This document shows, in pieces, positions 45,701 through 53,701 of a stretch of 64,000 nucleotides of DNA. Every line of letters starts with the position of its first letter. The first letter of the stretch is position 1. This DNA is from JAAYJR01 sp964545315 (lineage in GTDB: Bacteria; Bacteroidota; Bacteroidia; Bacteroidales; Prolixibacteraceae), in assembly GCA_964545315.1 (NCBI GenBank), contig CAZJGI010000004.1, positions 1 to 64,000 of the forward strand, read 5' to 3'. A program made the position numbers and the translations under genes. The notes under the pieces were generated by a model, which did not search any database, was not told the origin of the DNA, and saw only the letters and a program-made list of their open reading frames with translations.

Positions 45701-46042
45701 GCACTCGCTGAAGGAAAAGTCAATGTTACAGAAAGGGGAAAAATATTGAGTAAACTTAAAAAAGGCTTAAGACACCCTTTAATATGTGACTGGTTTTCGG
45801 GAAGGTACAGAGTGTTGAATGAACGCAATTTACTTACCCCTGAGGCAATCTTACGCCCTGACCGGATAATGATCAAGGGTGAAAAAGCTATTATAGTTGA
45901 TTATAAATGGGGGGAAAAGTTAACAGAAAAATACCACAGGCAGGTCAGCCGGTATGCAGGTATCCTTAAAAAGTGTGGAATTAAAGAGGTTGAAGCCTAC
46001 GTATGGTATATAAACCTTGGTGAAGTGCAAAAGGCAGGCTAA
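42779..46042 (+). CDS. AddA/RecB-like UvrD-family helicase with C-terminal nuclease domain
   Basis: The ATG at 42779 gives the family start LTVYKASAGSGKTFHLV, with Walker A at about residues 5-13. The 1087-residue protein has superfamily 1 helicase motifs: FTNKAAFEMKSRI, VSTIDSFTQRI, IIDEFQDTSGLQW (about 383-395), AGDVKQSIYRWRNSD, VKLLTVHKAKGLEFEAVLLP and LVYVALTRAK. The C-terminus has a RecB-type PD-(D/E)XK nuclease with RPDRI, AIIVDYKWGE and a QVSRYAG motif (about 1026-1060). It should resect double-strand breaks. The usual partner AddB, often encoded beside it, is not adjacent. Confidence 0.93.
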   Translation: MLTVYKASAGSGKTFHLVFEYMKLLFIDPFNYRHILAVTFTNKAAFEMKSRILRQLFLLSVNEASPYLKLLMEELKLSEKNIREKALRVLQNILHDYSRFSVSTIDSFTQRIIRAFNRETGISPQFTLGLDNDPILDEAVDRMISRLDSDKHLRDWLVGYSEEKIRENRSQRIEDDIKFLGSELFREKFQIFFPDSKDSEYSRENIESIRIELNKLISWFEKTLKLKGVNGVNVIFSNGLGPDDFAGKSYGIGNFFVRLSKGVIPNITDTVLACAEDPEKWFTQKSNIKDRIRKVVEAELRPLLKEILKFYEDNAPLFNASVEVLRQLRVLGILTDLKEEIKDILHEKGILQISDSNLLLSKIIGNTDTPFIYEKTGNWFNYYIIDEFQDTSGLQWNNFKPLISNALSQGFSALMAGDVKQSIYRWRNSDWNILASGIYNDFPQYPMNEIRLGHNWRSRNNIIDFNNVVTGELIQAFKKFLYEDIQDEVYKDKLTDIYNSYLQEPGIIADERNGLAEVNFLSPDDFSSNAVDFLIEQVKYLQDRGISASSTAILIRKNDEGPGIVEKFLAASGLPENKGYNLSVISGESLFLYVSKGVNVVMLAVSLLIDPENRINKTALLYFWLSWLKPNLKKEEVLFVEEQADNGYPQNNDPDFFLNKDDLDAVFESELGRKISILKEKVLLLSPDETISTICKLFGLFNLRAELPFLQTLIDKAAEIKASYPNDLSNLLLWWNDKGYKISVSVNEDVDAVKLLTVHKAKGLEFEAVLLPFFNWDTSPAGNRAPLIWCHSDISPFNRFPLVPVKFTSRLDKTIFRNDYLNEKVNSYIDTLNLVYVALTRAKSALFVSCINPDEKNISGRTKKNITAINSLLRYSLNKMAAENKFADCWYEDKTIFRYGNLPTLVNEKIVMHTDHPGKYHFYDFHDRIRLRLSNEDSSSEEDKTRSVKNTGKLVHEILAAVETADDFEKACDAALAEGKVNVTERGKILSKLKKGLRHPLICDWFSGRYRVLNERNLLTPEAILRPDRIMIKGEKAIIVDYKWGEKLTEKYHRQVSRYAGILKKCGIKEVEAYVWYINLGEVQKAG

Positions 46043-46058
46043 AAGTAACTGCCGGCTG

Positions 46059-46076
46059 CCCGGATTGGTTACCGGG
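46059..46076 (+). terminator. Possible terminator after the AddA-like gene
   Basis: CCCGG (46059-46063) and CCGGG (46072-46076) form a short stem with an 8-base loop, followed by A-rich then T-rich sequence. The stem is short and the T-run starts several bases later, so this is a weak prediction. Confidence 0.35.
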
Positions 46077-46088
46077 AAAAATTATTTT

Positions 46089-46096
46089 TATTTTTG
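46089..46096 (+). promoter_or_regulatory. Predicted Bacteroidetes -7 box of the DUF4293 gene
   Basis: TATTTTTG matches TAnnTTTG and ends 30 bases before the ATG at 46127, giving the gene its own promoter after the weak terminator. Confidence 0.5.
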
Positions 46097-46126
46097 TACT
46101 CTAAAGAAAATTATTTTTTTAAGACA

Positions 46127-46570
46127 ATGATCCAAAGATTACAGACTATTTTTATTTTTTTAGCAGCTGTTATTACAGTATCAATGCTAAAAACCAATTT
46201 TGCTGAAATGGCCGTAAGTAGCGAGATATATAATTTTAGTGCAAAAGGAATATTCAAAGGGGATGAAATGGTTTTTAACGGTTTACCCCTTATGATATTC
46301 ATAGGCCTGGTAGCACTAATCCATATCATCGTGATCTTTCTTTTCAAGAAACGTATCCTTCAAATAAGGATTCTGGTATTTACTATTATTTTATTGATCG
46401 GGCTTACCGGTCTGATGTTGTATTTTATAAATGCAGCATTTGATAAGGTGAGCGTGGTTTATAAAATACCCTTGGTCCTTCCTGTGGTAGCCGCAATTTT
46501 GGACTACCTTGCAATCAGGGCTATTGGTAGGGATGAAGCCCTGGTAAGAAGTATTGACAGGATAAGATAA
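46127..46570 (+). CDS. DUF4293-family integral membrane protein
   Basis: The ATG at 46127 opens the family start IQRLQTIFIFLAAVITVS; the longer frame begins earlier without support. The 147-residue protein has four hydrophobic helices (about residues 5-24, 49-69, 77-97 and 108-130) with short loops and a basic C-terminal tail (RAIGRDEALVRSIDRIR). This matches DUF4293, a family confined to Bacteroidetes and of unknown role. It lies between the AddA-like gene and a convergent tRNA-editing-domain gene. Confidence 0.8.
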   Translation: MIQRLQTIFIFLAAVITVSMLKTNFAEMAVSSEIYNFSAKGIFKGDEMVFNGLPLMIFIGLVALIHIIVIFLFKKRILQIRILVFTIILLIGLTGLMLYFINAAFDKVSVVYKIPLVLPVVAAILDYLAIRAIGRDEALVRSIDRIR

Positions 46571-46588
46571 GAAGGAAAGTTCCTTGTT

Positions 46589-47002
46589 TTACAGCGATGC
46601 CCATATTCTGGCCAGAGAATGTCCGGGAGCTTTTATGTTAAGATCGAGGAAGTATCCAAAAGGAGTTTGGGCCGTAGTATAACCACCATTTTTAAGCCTG
46701 GCCTCAGCCATGTCAAATAATTCTTTGGTAAATTCAGCAGATGCCTTGGAATCAGCTAGATGGGCAAAAGAATGAAGAATTATTTTTTTGCAGTTATTTT
46801 TCCTAGCCGTCCATTTTAAATGGTTAACCAACTTTTTCTCCCTGCTCTTTAAATTAAATTCTTCATCACTTTGTTCTACCTGGATAAAAGCAAGAATGCT
46901 ATCGGTATAACTTTCTCCTTTTGTCACCTCGTCTGCATTTTCAAGGTTTTTTTGGGCAGGTGACCAGCTGAATTCATCAACATAAATAACTAATACCTTC
47001 AT
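46589..47002 (-). CDS. Free-standing archaeal-type threonyl-tRNA synthetase editing domain
   Basis: The ATG at 47002 gives the compact start KVLVIYVDEFSW. The 137-residue protein fits the N-terminal editing domain of archaeal threonyl-tRNA synthetase (tRNA-Thr_ED, PF08915): the opening hydrophobic strand, AFIQVEQSDE, HSFAHLADSKASAEF (about residues 83-97) where archaeal enzymes have FAHLSSELA, and TPFGYFLDLNIKAPGHSLAR where they have [20 protein letters not shown]. That domain removes serine mischarged onto tRNA-Thr and shares its fold with D-aminoacyl-tRNA deacylase. No synthetase or anticodon domain follows, so it would act in trans, if active. Confidence 0.85.
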   Translation of the reverse strand: MKVLVIYVDEFSWSPAQKNLENADEVTKGESYTDSILAFIQVEQSDEEFNLKSREKKLVNHLKWTARKNNCKKIILHSFAHLADSKASAEFTKELFDMAEARLKNGGYTTAQTPFGYFLDLNIKAPGHSLARIWASL

Positions 47003-47245
47003 GTTAAAATAGCTTTTATATAAAATTAAGATCAATAACTTACAAATTAATTATTATAATACAAATATTTTTATTTGATATTTATTTTTGTTTCAATGAG
47101 AGAAGGGAATAATTGAATATGGAAGATTTGGAGTTTATATTATATCTGATCCGTTCACTGAAGTAAACGGCAAAGGATAAGGCCCTGAACTTGTTTATTA
47201 AAAATTCATGTTTTATTTTTTATGCAATTGATTAACATTAAATAT

Positions 47246-47253
47246 TAACTTTG
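47246..47253 (+). promoter_or_regulatory. Predicted Bacteroidetes -7 box of the peptidase/ABC operon
   Basis: TAACTTTG matches TAnnTTTG and ends 16 bases before the peptidase ATG at 47270. A TTG at 47228-47230 is closer than the usual -33 spacing. It may drive the four-gene overlapping unit downstream. Confidence 0.5.
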
Positions 47254-47269
47254 GCAAAAAAGAAAAATA

Positions 47270-49444
47270 ATGCGATGGTTATTTATAACGGCCATATATA
47301 TACTTTCAACATTAAATGCTAATAGCCAGCTTTCACAAGGAGGGAGGCCGATACAGGTACCTGTCCTTAAAAGCAGGGGAATACCGGAGAAAGTAATGCC
47401 GGCAGTAAACAACAAAGAATTATTAATGCTTGCAAATGGTGAGAGGGGAAGAGATGCTTTTTTGAAGCCTTTACGATTTGCAAAAAGTTTTGATGTCTCC
47501 ATTTCTCCCTCTAATGAAGGAGTATGGATTTCCAATATTGAGGGGTATGATATCTGGTTATTAAAGATCAGGTCAGAGGGTGCGTTTTCGATTAATATTA
47601 TTTTTGATGAATTTCATCTGCCCGGAGGAACCAGGCTTTTCCTTTATAATCCCATAGAGGGACATTATCTTGGCGCCTTTACTGCGGCTAATAACAAAGA
47701 ATTCAGAAAGTTTGCCGTGTCACCGGTTGCGGGTGATGAGGTTACCATTCAATATGAAGTGCCGGCAGGGCTTGTCGACAGGAATAACTTTATAGTCAGA
47801 CAGGTTAACCATGATTTTCTGGGGATTCTAAAATATGATGAAAGAAGGCCAACGGGAAAATTGCCTGGTTATTGCAATATAGATATTAACTGTGAAATTG
47901 CAGAAGACTATACTGATCTGAAAGATGCAGTATGCAGGTTAATTGTGGGCAGTGATATCTGTACCGGTACACTGATTAATAATACATCGGAAGATCAGTC
48001 CCCATACATTATTACGGCAGCCCATTGTTTTGACAAGCCTCAGGATGCAATGACAGCAGTTTTTACTTTTAACTATGAAAGTCCATATTGTGCTGTCCTG
48101 GATGGAGATCCTTCCAATTCAATTTCCGGTGCTTTAATGCGTGCTCATAATGATAGTCTGGATTTCGCCCTTGTTGAGTTAAGTGAGTTTCCTCCCCCGG
48201 AGTTCAGACCATATTTTGCCGGTTGGGATCATAGTGGTAATATCCCTGATTCTACTACATGCATAAGTCATCCCGAAGGCCACATAAAAAAGATTGCCTT
48301 CGATCTTGATGAACCTGTTATTCATACTATTGGCCCCAGCTACACAAAAAATGGTTTTTTGAGGGTTATTCGCTGGGACAGGGGGGTAACCGAGAGGGGA
48401 TCTTCCGGGGGGCCTTTTTTTAATCCGTCACAGCAAGTAATCGGGACACTTACCGGTGGTGATGCCCTCTGCTCGGATCCTGAAAATGATTACTTTTCCC
48501 GTTTTGATATGGCATGGAATTTCCGGCCTGATTCCTCAAGTCAGTTGAAATACTGGCTTGACCCTGTTAATGCCAATGTAAAATCACTGAAGGGAAAGAG
48601 ATTTAATACCGGAGAAAATTTATGTAAGGCATTTACTAACCTTAATGACAAAGATTTACATAAGAATGTACCACTGTTAGAGGAGGGAAAGTTTGCAGGT
48701 TATTGGGGAGGCTCGAATAATACCGGCATCACAACAATAGCAGAAAGGTTTACAATACCGGGGAATGAGCAACTTCACGGTGTCTCCCTTGGAATTGGGA
48801 AAATAAATGTCAGTAGTAACAGGTCGGGTAGTGAAATTATTGTAAAAGTTTTTAATGGTAAGGCATTGCCGGAAGAATTAATACATTCAGAAACTGTAAG
48901 TATCAGCGGCCTCTCCCCTGATGCTATGAATTTTATCGGATTTAGCGAAACGGTCGAACCGGCTGATACATTTTTTATTGGTATTGACCTGACAAATATC
49001 CAACCGGCTGATACTTTTGTACTGTTTCAATCAGTTCGTTTGCAGGGAAATGTAAATTCATTTGTTTTTGCAGAAAACGCGATATGGTACGATTTTAAGG
49101 ATGCAAATACAGAGAATTATTCAATGGCGAATGTTATGGAACTGATTGCCTGTAATGTAGATGATTTTGTTAATGATACACCGTTAATAAATAATCCTGT
49201 GGAAGCATTGGTATATCCTAATCCCTCAGGTGAGATATTTACTTTTGAGGCCGGTCAGAATATTGATCCGAAGAATTTGAGAGTCTTTAATCTTATAGGA
49301 CAGGAGGTAAAAGTAAATTTTTTTCAAGTTACTGATAGAAAGATAAGAATTGACTTGTCAGGGAATAATCCGGGGATTTATTTTATTAAATTTATTACAT
49401 CTAAAGTCACAATTGTGAAAAAAGTATCATATATTCCATGGTAA
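47270..49444 (+). CDS. Lysyl-endopeptidase-like trypsin-fold peptidase with type IX sorting tail
   Basis: A 724-residue secreted protein with a signal peptide ending near NANSQ. A beta-rich propeptide-like region covers about residues 25-200. The trypsin-fold domain has His252 (ITAAHCF), Asp298 (DSLDFALVEL) and Ser379 (ERGSSGGPFF), the last motif resembling the Achromobacter lysyl endopeptidase. A beta-sandwich domain follows (about 460-640) and the protein ends with a type IX secretion sorting domain (VYPNPSGEIF to NPGIYFIKF). It should be released at or outside the cell surface to cut proteins. Its last seven bases overlap the start of the ABC-importer lipoprotein gene. Confidence 0.92.
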   Translation: MRWLFITAIYILSTLNANSQLSQGGRPIQVPVLKSRGIPEKVMPAVNNKELLMLANGERGRDAFLKPLRFAKSFDVSISPSNEGVWISNIEGYDIWLLKIRSEGAFSINIIFDEFHLPGGTRLFLYNPIEGHYLGAFTAANNKEFRKFAVSPVAGDEVTIQYEVPAGLVDRNNFIVRQVNHDFLGILKYDERRPTGKLPGYCNIDINCEIAEDYTDLKDAVCRLIVGSDICTGTLINNTSEDQSPYIITAAHCFDKPQDAMTAVFTFNYESPYCAVLDGDPSNSISGALMRAHNDSLDFALVELSEFPPPEFRPYFAGWDHSGNIPDSTTCISHPEGHIKKIAFDLDEPVIHTIGPSYTKNGFLRVIRWDRGVTERGSSGGPFFNPSQQVIGTLTGGDALCSDPENDYFSRFDMAWNFRPDSSSQLKYWLDPVNANVKSLKGKRFNTGENLCKAFTNLNDKDLHKNVPLLEEGKFAGYWGGSNNTGITTIAERFTIPGNEQLHGVSLGIGKINVSSNRSGSEIIVKVFNGKALPEELIHSETVSISGLSPDAMNFIGFSETVEPADTFFIGIDLTNIQPADTFVLFQSVRLQGNVNSFVFAENAIWYDFKDANTENYSMANVMELIACNVDDFVNDTPLINNPVEALVYPNPSGEIFTFEAGQNIDPKNLRVFNLIGQEVKVNFFQVTDRKIRIDLSGNNPGIYFIKFITSKVTIVKKVSYIPW

Positions 49445-50577
49445 TCAGGCAGATTAAATGTTTTTCAATACTGGTATTTCTGATTTTTCTTGTTGCAGGT
49501 TGTTCGGCTCCCGTTGAACAAAATAATTTTATCAGGAGTTCTAACAGATATGCCCGGGGATTCAAAATAGAGAGGTTTGAAAATTATAATAAACTTATTA
49601 TTCTGAATCCCTGGGAAAAAGCTGAAAATATTGCGTTTGAATATGCCCTGGTAAGTAAAAAAAATAACGTGCCGGATTCTCTGGCACTAATGAAGGTTGT
49701 CAGGACTCCTGTGCGCAGGGTTATTTGTCTTTCGACCACGCACCTTGCTTTTTTAGATGCTTTGAATGAGAATAATTCTATAGTAGGTATTTCCGGTGAA
49801 AAATATATTTACAATCCCCTGATAAGAGACAGGTATGAAAAAGGACTACTTTTTGATGTCGGATACGGACAGAATCTGAACTATGAACTTATTATAAGTC
49901 AGAACCCCGACCTTGTTATGGTTTACGGAATAGGGGGTGAAATCACAGGATATGTAAATAAACTTCAGGAGTTGGGAGTCCCGGTTATTATTGCAGCGGA
50001 GTATCTTGAGCAGTCCCCGTTAGGAAAGGCAGAATGGATAAAATTTATAGGCGCTCTCTTTGAGAAAGAAGAAATGGCTGAACAAATTTTCAGTCACATA
50101 GAAAAGGAATATCTCCAACTTAAAGATATGGCTTCAGATATTGCCCGTAAACCGATGGTGATGGTAGGCTCTTTATATAAAGATCAGTGGTGGGTGCCCG
50201 GAGGAAATTCCTATATGGCAAATCTTATTTCTGATGCAGGGGGTGAGTATATCGGAAGAGGAAATAATTCAAATGAGAGCTATGTAATTTCATTTGAAAA
50301 TGCCCTTGTTTGGGCTGATAAGGCTGATATCTGGATCAATATGGCAAATATGGCCTCCAGGAAGGAAATTCTGGCCTCAGACGAAAGATTTGCGTCCTTC
50401 GGTGTTTTCAGAGAAGGTAAGATTTTCAACAATATAAAGAGATTGAGCATTCAGGGGGGAAATGATTTTTGGGAAAGTGGTACTGTCAATCCACATAAAA
50501 TACTTCGCGATTTAATAATAGCTTTCCACCCCGGAGTCATGAATGCTGAAATGACATACTATACTGAGATCAGATGA
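49438..50577 (+). CDS. ABC importer substrate-binding lipoprotein (FecB/BtuF type)
   Basis: A 379-residue lipoprotein with a signal peptide and lipobox at Cys22 (FLVAGCSAP). The two-lobed class III binding-protein fold is suggested by RRVICLSTTHLAFLDAL, the NPDLVMVYGIGGE segment (about residues 160-172), and the long linking helix region. Such proteins bind Fe-siderophores, haem or cobalamin in the periplasm. Its ATG lies inside the last codons of the peptidase gene (ATGGTAA), and its stop overlaps the permease start, so translation of the unit is tightly coupled. Confidence 0.92.
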   Translation: MVIRQIKCFSILVFLIFLVAGCSAPVEQNNFIRSSNRYARGFKIERFENYNKLIILNPWEKAENIAFEYALVSKKNNVPDSLALMKVVRTPVRRVICLSTTHLAFLDALNENNSIVGISGEKYIYNPLIRDRYEKGLLFDVGYGQNLNYELIISQNPDLVMVYGIGGEITGYVNKLQELGVPVIIAAEYLEQSPLGKAEWIKFIGALFEKEEMAEQIFSHIEKEYLQLKDMASDIARKPMVMVGSLYKDQWWVPGGNSYMANLISDAGGEYIGRGNNSNESYVISFENALVWADKADIWINMANMASRKEILASDERFASFGVFREGKIFNNIKRLSIQGGNDFWESGTVNPHKILRDLIIAFHPGVMNAEMTYYTEIR

Positions 50578-51623
50578 ATAATGCCGTATTAAATAAAAGG
50601 AGGCCACCTCAACCATTTTTTTTAATTCTGGGAGGTTTGTTCATTCTTTTTTTTATTGCAGATTTGATGTTAGGGTCTGTAATAATTTCCCCCGGACAAG
50701 TTCTCCGGTCATTATTAACTTCAACCGATGAAGCAGATACGTTTCGCACTATCGTTTTAGAATTGCGATTACCAAAAGCCTTAACGGCAATATTCACCGG
50801 TGCTGCCTTGTCATTAAGCGGATTACAGATGCAAACGGTTTTCCGTAATCCTTTAGCTGGTCCATATGTGTTAGGGATCAGTGCAGGGGCAAGTCTTGGA
50901 GTTGCGATTTTTGTGATGGGTTTTTCACCCCTTCTGGCAGCGGGCATTTTCAGTTTTTCCGGATCCTGGCCTCTTGCACTCGTAGCCTGGGCCGGCTCAT
51001 TCATGGTATTGTTGCTGGTACTGTATGTGTCAACGCGTGTAAAAGATATAATGACAATACTTATATTGGGCATTCTTTTTACAGGAGCCGTAACGGCCAT
51101 AGTCAGTATTATGCAATATTTCAGCAATGAATCACTGTTGAAGGCATTTATTATCTGGACTATGGGAAGTTTGGGAAGTGTTACCATGTCGCAGCTTACA
51201 GTATTAATACCTGCTGTCCTTGCAGGTATAGTATTGGCATTTATAGAGATCAAAGATCTCAATGCATTTCTTCTGGGAGAGAACTATGCCAGGTCACTTG
51301 GAGTTTCTGTGCTCACCGGCAGGATCGTTATATTTTTGAGTACAAGCCTTTTAGCCGGTACAATTACTGCTTTTTGCGGACCTATAGGATTTATTGGTAT
51401 TGCAGTTCCCCATATTTGCCGTGTTCTTTTCAGGACTGCTGATCATCTCATACTGTTGCCGGCTGTTATACTTGCCGGCAGTATAGTTATGCTTTTCAGC
51501 GATATTGTTTCACAGCTGCCGGGTATGCAGGCTACTCTCCCTGTTAACTCAGTCACCGCTCTTATCGGAATCCCGGTTATTATCTGGATGATTGTAAAAA
51601 ATAAGCATTTTGTATCTGTATGA
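50574..51623 (+). CDS. FecCD/BtuC-family ABC importer permease
   Basis: A 349-residue membrane protein with about ten helices. The family core is visible as RLPKALTAIFTGAALSLSGLQMQ (about residues 64-86), NPLAGPYVLGISAGASLG (91-108) and the C-terminal CGPIGFIGIAVPHICRV (269-285), which contacts the ATPase. It forms the channel for an Fe-siderophore, haem or cobalamin importer with its neighbours. Start and stop each overlap the adjacent genes by four bases (ATGA), as in a tight operon. Confidence 0.95.
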   Translation: MNNAVLNKRRPPQPFFLILGGLFILFFIADLMLGSVIISPGQVLRSLLTSTDEADTFRTIVLELRLPKALTAIFTGAALSLSGLQMQTVFRNPLAGPYVLGISAGASLGVAIFVMGFSPLLAAGIFSFSGSWPLALVAWAGSFMVLLLVLYVSTRVKDIMTILILGILFTGAVTAIVSIMQYFSNESLLKAFIIWTMGSLGSVTMSQLTVLIPAVLAGIVLAFIEIKDLNAFLLGENYARSLGVSVLTGRIVIFLSTSLLAGTITAFCGPIGFIGIAVPHICRVLFRTADHLILLPAVILAGSIVMLFSDIVSQLPGMQATLPVNSVTALIGIPVIIWMIVKNKHFVSV

Positions 51624-52642
51624 TGAGACAGGAAAACTATTTCAATATTGAACTTCTTAACCTTTCAGTTGGTTACGAACAACACGGAGGAGCTCCTTTG
51701 GAGATTTTAAAAAATCTTAATATGTCTGCTGCACCCGGAGAAATGGTGGCTTTAATAGGCAGCAACGGAATAGGGAAAAGTACACTCCTGCGAACATTAG
51801 CCGGCTTTCAACCTTGGTTTGAAGGAGATATAAAAATGGGAGGACGTGGTCTGCATGAGTTGGGACTTAAGGAGAGGGCCCAAATAATAAGCTTTGTATC
51901 TACTGAAAGCATTAATATCCCTAACATGACGGTATATGACCTGGTCGCCTATGGCAGGTTCCCTTATACTAACTGGATCGGTTCCCTTGCCGTCCCTGAT
52001 AAACGTATAATTGACAGTGCCATAGACATGGTAGGCATTAAAAATCTGGCCGGACGCCCGTTATTACATGTTAGTGACGGTGAAAGACAGAGGGCGATGA
52101 TTGCAAGGGCACTTGCCCAGGACACACCTGTCATCATTCTTGATGAACCAACCGCTTACCTGGATGTGAGCAATAAATATGAAATTTTCCATCTGCTTCA
52201 AATTATGGCTGCAGAAAGAGATAAAACAATAATTCTTTCAACCCATGACCTGAATATTGCTATCAGGGAAGCAGATAAACTGTGGATAATAACTGAAAAC
52301 CACAGTTACCAGGGAGCTCCTGAAGATGCAGCATTAAAAGGATGGTTTGATAAACTTTTTAAAAATGAACATATTGGGTTCGATACAGTTGAAGGAGGGT
52401 TCTTTTTTAAGAAGAAGTTCAGGGCTAAGGTAAAGGTTGTTGGCGAGGGAATTAATATGATATGGACTTTAAAAGCGCTTAACAGAAAAGGTTATCAGAT
52501 TGTAATGAAGGCTGATCCCGATTTTGTTGTATCGGTCAGAGATAACTTGTGGGAATATTCAAAAGGTAGTGCAAACAAAAAATTTGAGAATATTTATCAG
52601 CTAATGGCCTTCCTGGATAAATATGAAATCTTTAAATCATAG
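51620..52642 (+). CDS. ABC importer ATPase (FecE/BtuD type) with C-terminal extension
   Basis: A 340-residue ATPase. Walker A is GSNGIGKST (residues 48-56 approximately), Walker B VIILDEP (171-177) and the H-loop LSTHD (206-210). The signature reads VSDGE (151-155) instead of LSGGE. The domain normally ends near residue 255; here about 85 further residues (from about FKNEHIGFDTVEGG to the end) form a basic beta-rich extension (FFFKKKFRAKVKVVGEG). The extra domain may sense substrate or act as a regulatory partner. It completes the importer unit and is convergent with corA, overlapping it by six bases. Confidence 0.9.
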   Translation: MMRQENYFNIELLNLSVGYEQHGGAPLEILKNLNMSAAPGEMVALIGSNGIGKSTLLRTLAGFQPWFEGDIKMGGRGLHELGLKERAQIISFVSTESINIPNMTVYDLVAYGRFPYTNWIGSLAVPDKRIIDSAIDMVGIKNLAGRPLLHVSDGERQRAMIARALAQDTPVIILDEPTAYLDVSNKYEIFHLLQIMAAERDKTIILSTHDLNIAIREADKLWIITENHSYQGAPEDAALKGWFDKLFKNEHIGFDTVEGGFFFKKKFRAKVKVVGEGINMIWTLKALNRKGYQIVMKADPDFVVSVRDNLWEYSKGSANKKFENIYQLMAFLDKYEIFKS

Positions 52643-53701
52643 CCATTTTTTTCTTTTAAAATAGAGTAACATAACTATAGCAATAGCAGCCATAATAATA
52701 AGCATTATATAGTAACTGTATCGAAAGTGTAATTCCGGAAGATAGTCGAAATTAGTACCATATACCCCTGCTATAAATGTTAACGGGATAAAGATTGAGG
52801 CGAATATGGTTAAAACCTTCATTACCTCATTAGTGCGGCTTGCAACATTAGAATGGTAAATGTTCAGATAGTCATTTGCCATATTGTAATATATTTCAGT
52901 TGCCTCCAGGGCCTGGGTGGTGAGATCGTTAAGGTCATTGAGAAAATTGAGTGTCTTTTTTTGAATCAGCTTTGATTCTGTCCTGTTAAGGAAAAGCATT
53001 ATTTCTTTAAGTGGGAGGACAGCTTTTCGTATAAAGCTAATGTTTGTTTTCAGCTTATATATTTTTCCGAGTGTCTCTTTTTTTGAAAGGTGAAGCACTT
53101 CATTTTCCAATGATTCCATTGACATACCCAGGTTTTCAATGCTGTGCAAATAACTGTCTACAAGTGTATCAATCAATACGTAAGCAAGATAGTCCGCCCC
53201 CAGTTGCCTGATACGTCCGTGGGTGGTGCGTATCCTTTCACGTACAGGTTCAAAAAAGTGCCTGATCTTTTCCTGAAAAGTAATTACATAATTTTTCCCC
53301 AGTATTAAGGATACCTGATCCCCGGTGATCCTTCCTGTGTCTTCCCGGTAATCTAAAATTTTAAGAAAAATGGTGAGGTTTTTTTCACTTTCCGATATTT
53401 TTGGCCGCTGATCGGTATTCATTATATCCTCCAATTCAAGAGGCGGTATATCAAAATATTCACCTGCCTCGGAGATCAGCTCTGTATTGTGTAATCCGTA
53501 AATATTGATCCATAACACTGTATTATCTGGAATTGCTGATGGTATCTCCTTTAATGTGTCAACCTTTTTTTCCATAACATTGTCTCTGTTATAGATCATA
53601 AGATGTATTTCAGGAATTTCTGTTTTCTTACTTCCAATAAAAATAAGAGAACCCGGCGCTGTGCCATGTGCTTTAACCCTGCTTTTTAAAAAACGAGCCA
53701 T
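52637..53701 (-). CDS. corA: CorA-family Mg2+/Co2+ transporter with altered GMN motif
   Basis: A 354-residue protein. The large N-terminal cytosolic domain is followed by a long helix (about residues 240-290) and two C-terminal membrane helices. The selectivity motif that is GMN in almost all CorA channels reads YGTNFDYLPEL here, with Gly315-Thr316-Asn317. The Asn and Gly are kept; only the Met is replaced, and the following PEL is normal. It should carry Mg2+ or a related cation. Its start codon shares one base with the stop of the upstream SLC12-like gene (TAATG). Confidence 0.9.
   Translation of the reverse strand: MARFLKSRVKAHGTAPGSLIFIGSKKTEIPEIHLMIYNRDNVMEKKVDTLKEIPSAIPDNTVLWINIYGLHNTELISEAGEYFDIPPLELEDIMNTDQRPKISESEKNLTIFLKILDYREDTGRITGDQVSLILGKNYVITFQEKIRHFFEPVRERIRTTHGRIRQLGADYLAYVLIDTLVDSYLHSIENLGMSMESLENEVLHLSKKETLGKIYKLKTNISFIRKAVLPLKEIMLFLNRTESKLIQKKTLNFLNDLNDLTTQALEATEIYYNMANDYLNIYHSNVASRTNEVMKVLTIFASIFIPLTFIAGVYGTNFDYLPELHFRYSYYIMLIIMAAIAIVMLLYFKRKKWL

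Noticed and set aside
50609..51262. 217-residue minus-strand open frame
   Set aside because: It lies antisense to the permease gene, whose family motifs are intact; low-complexity hydrophilic translation without recognisable domain.
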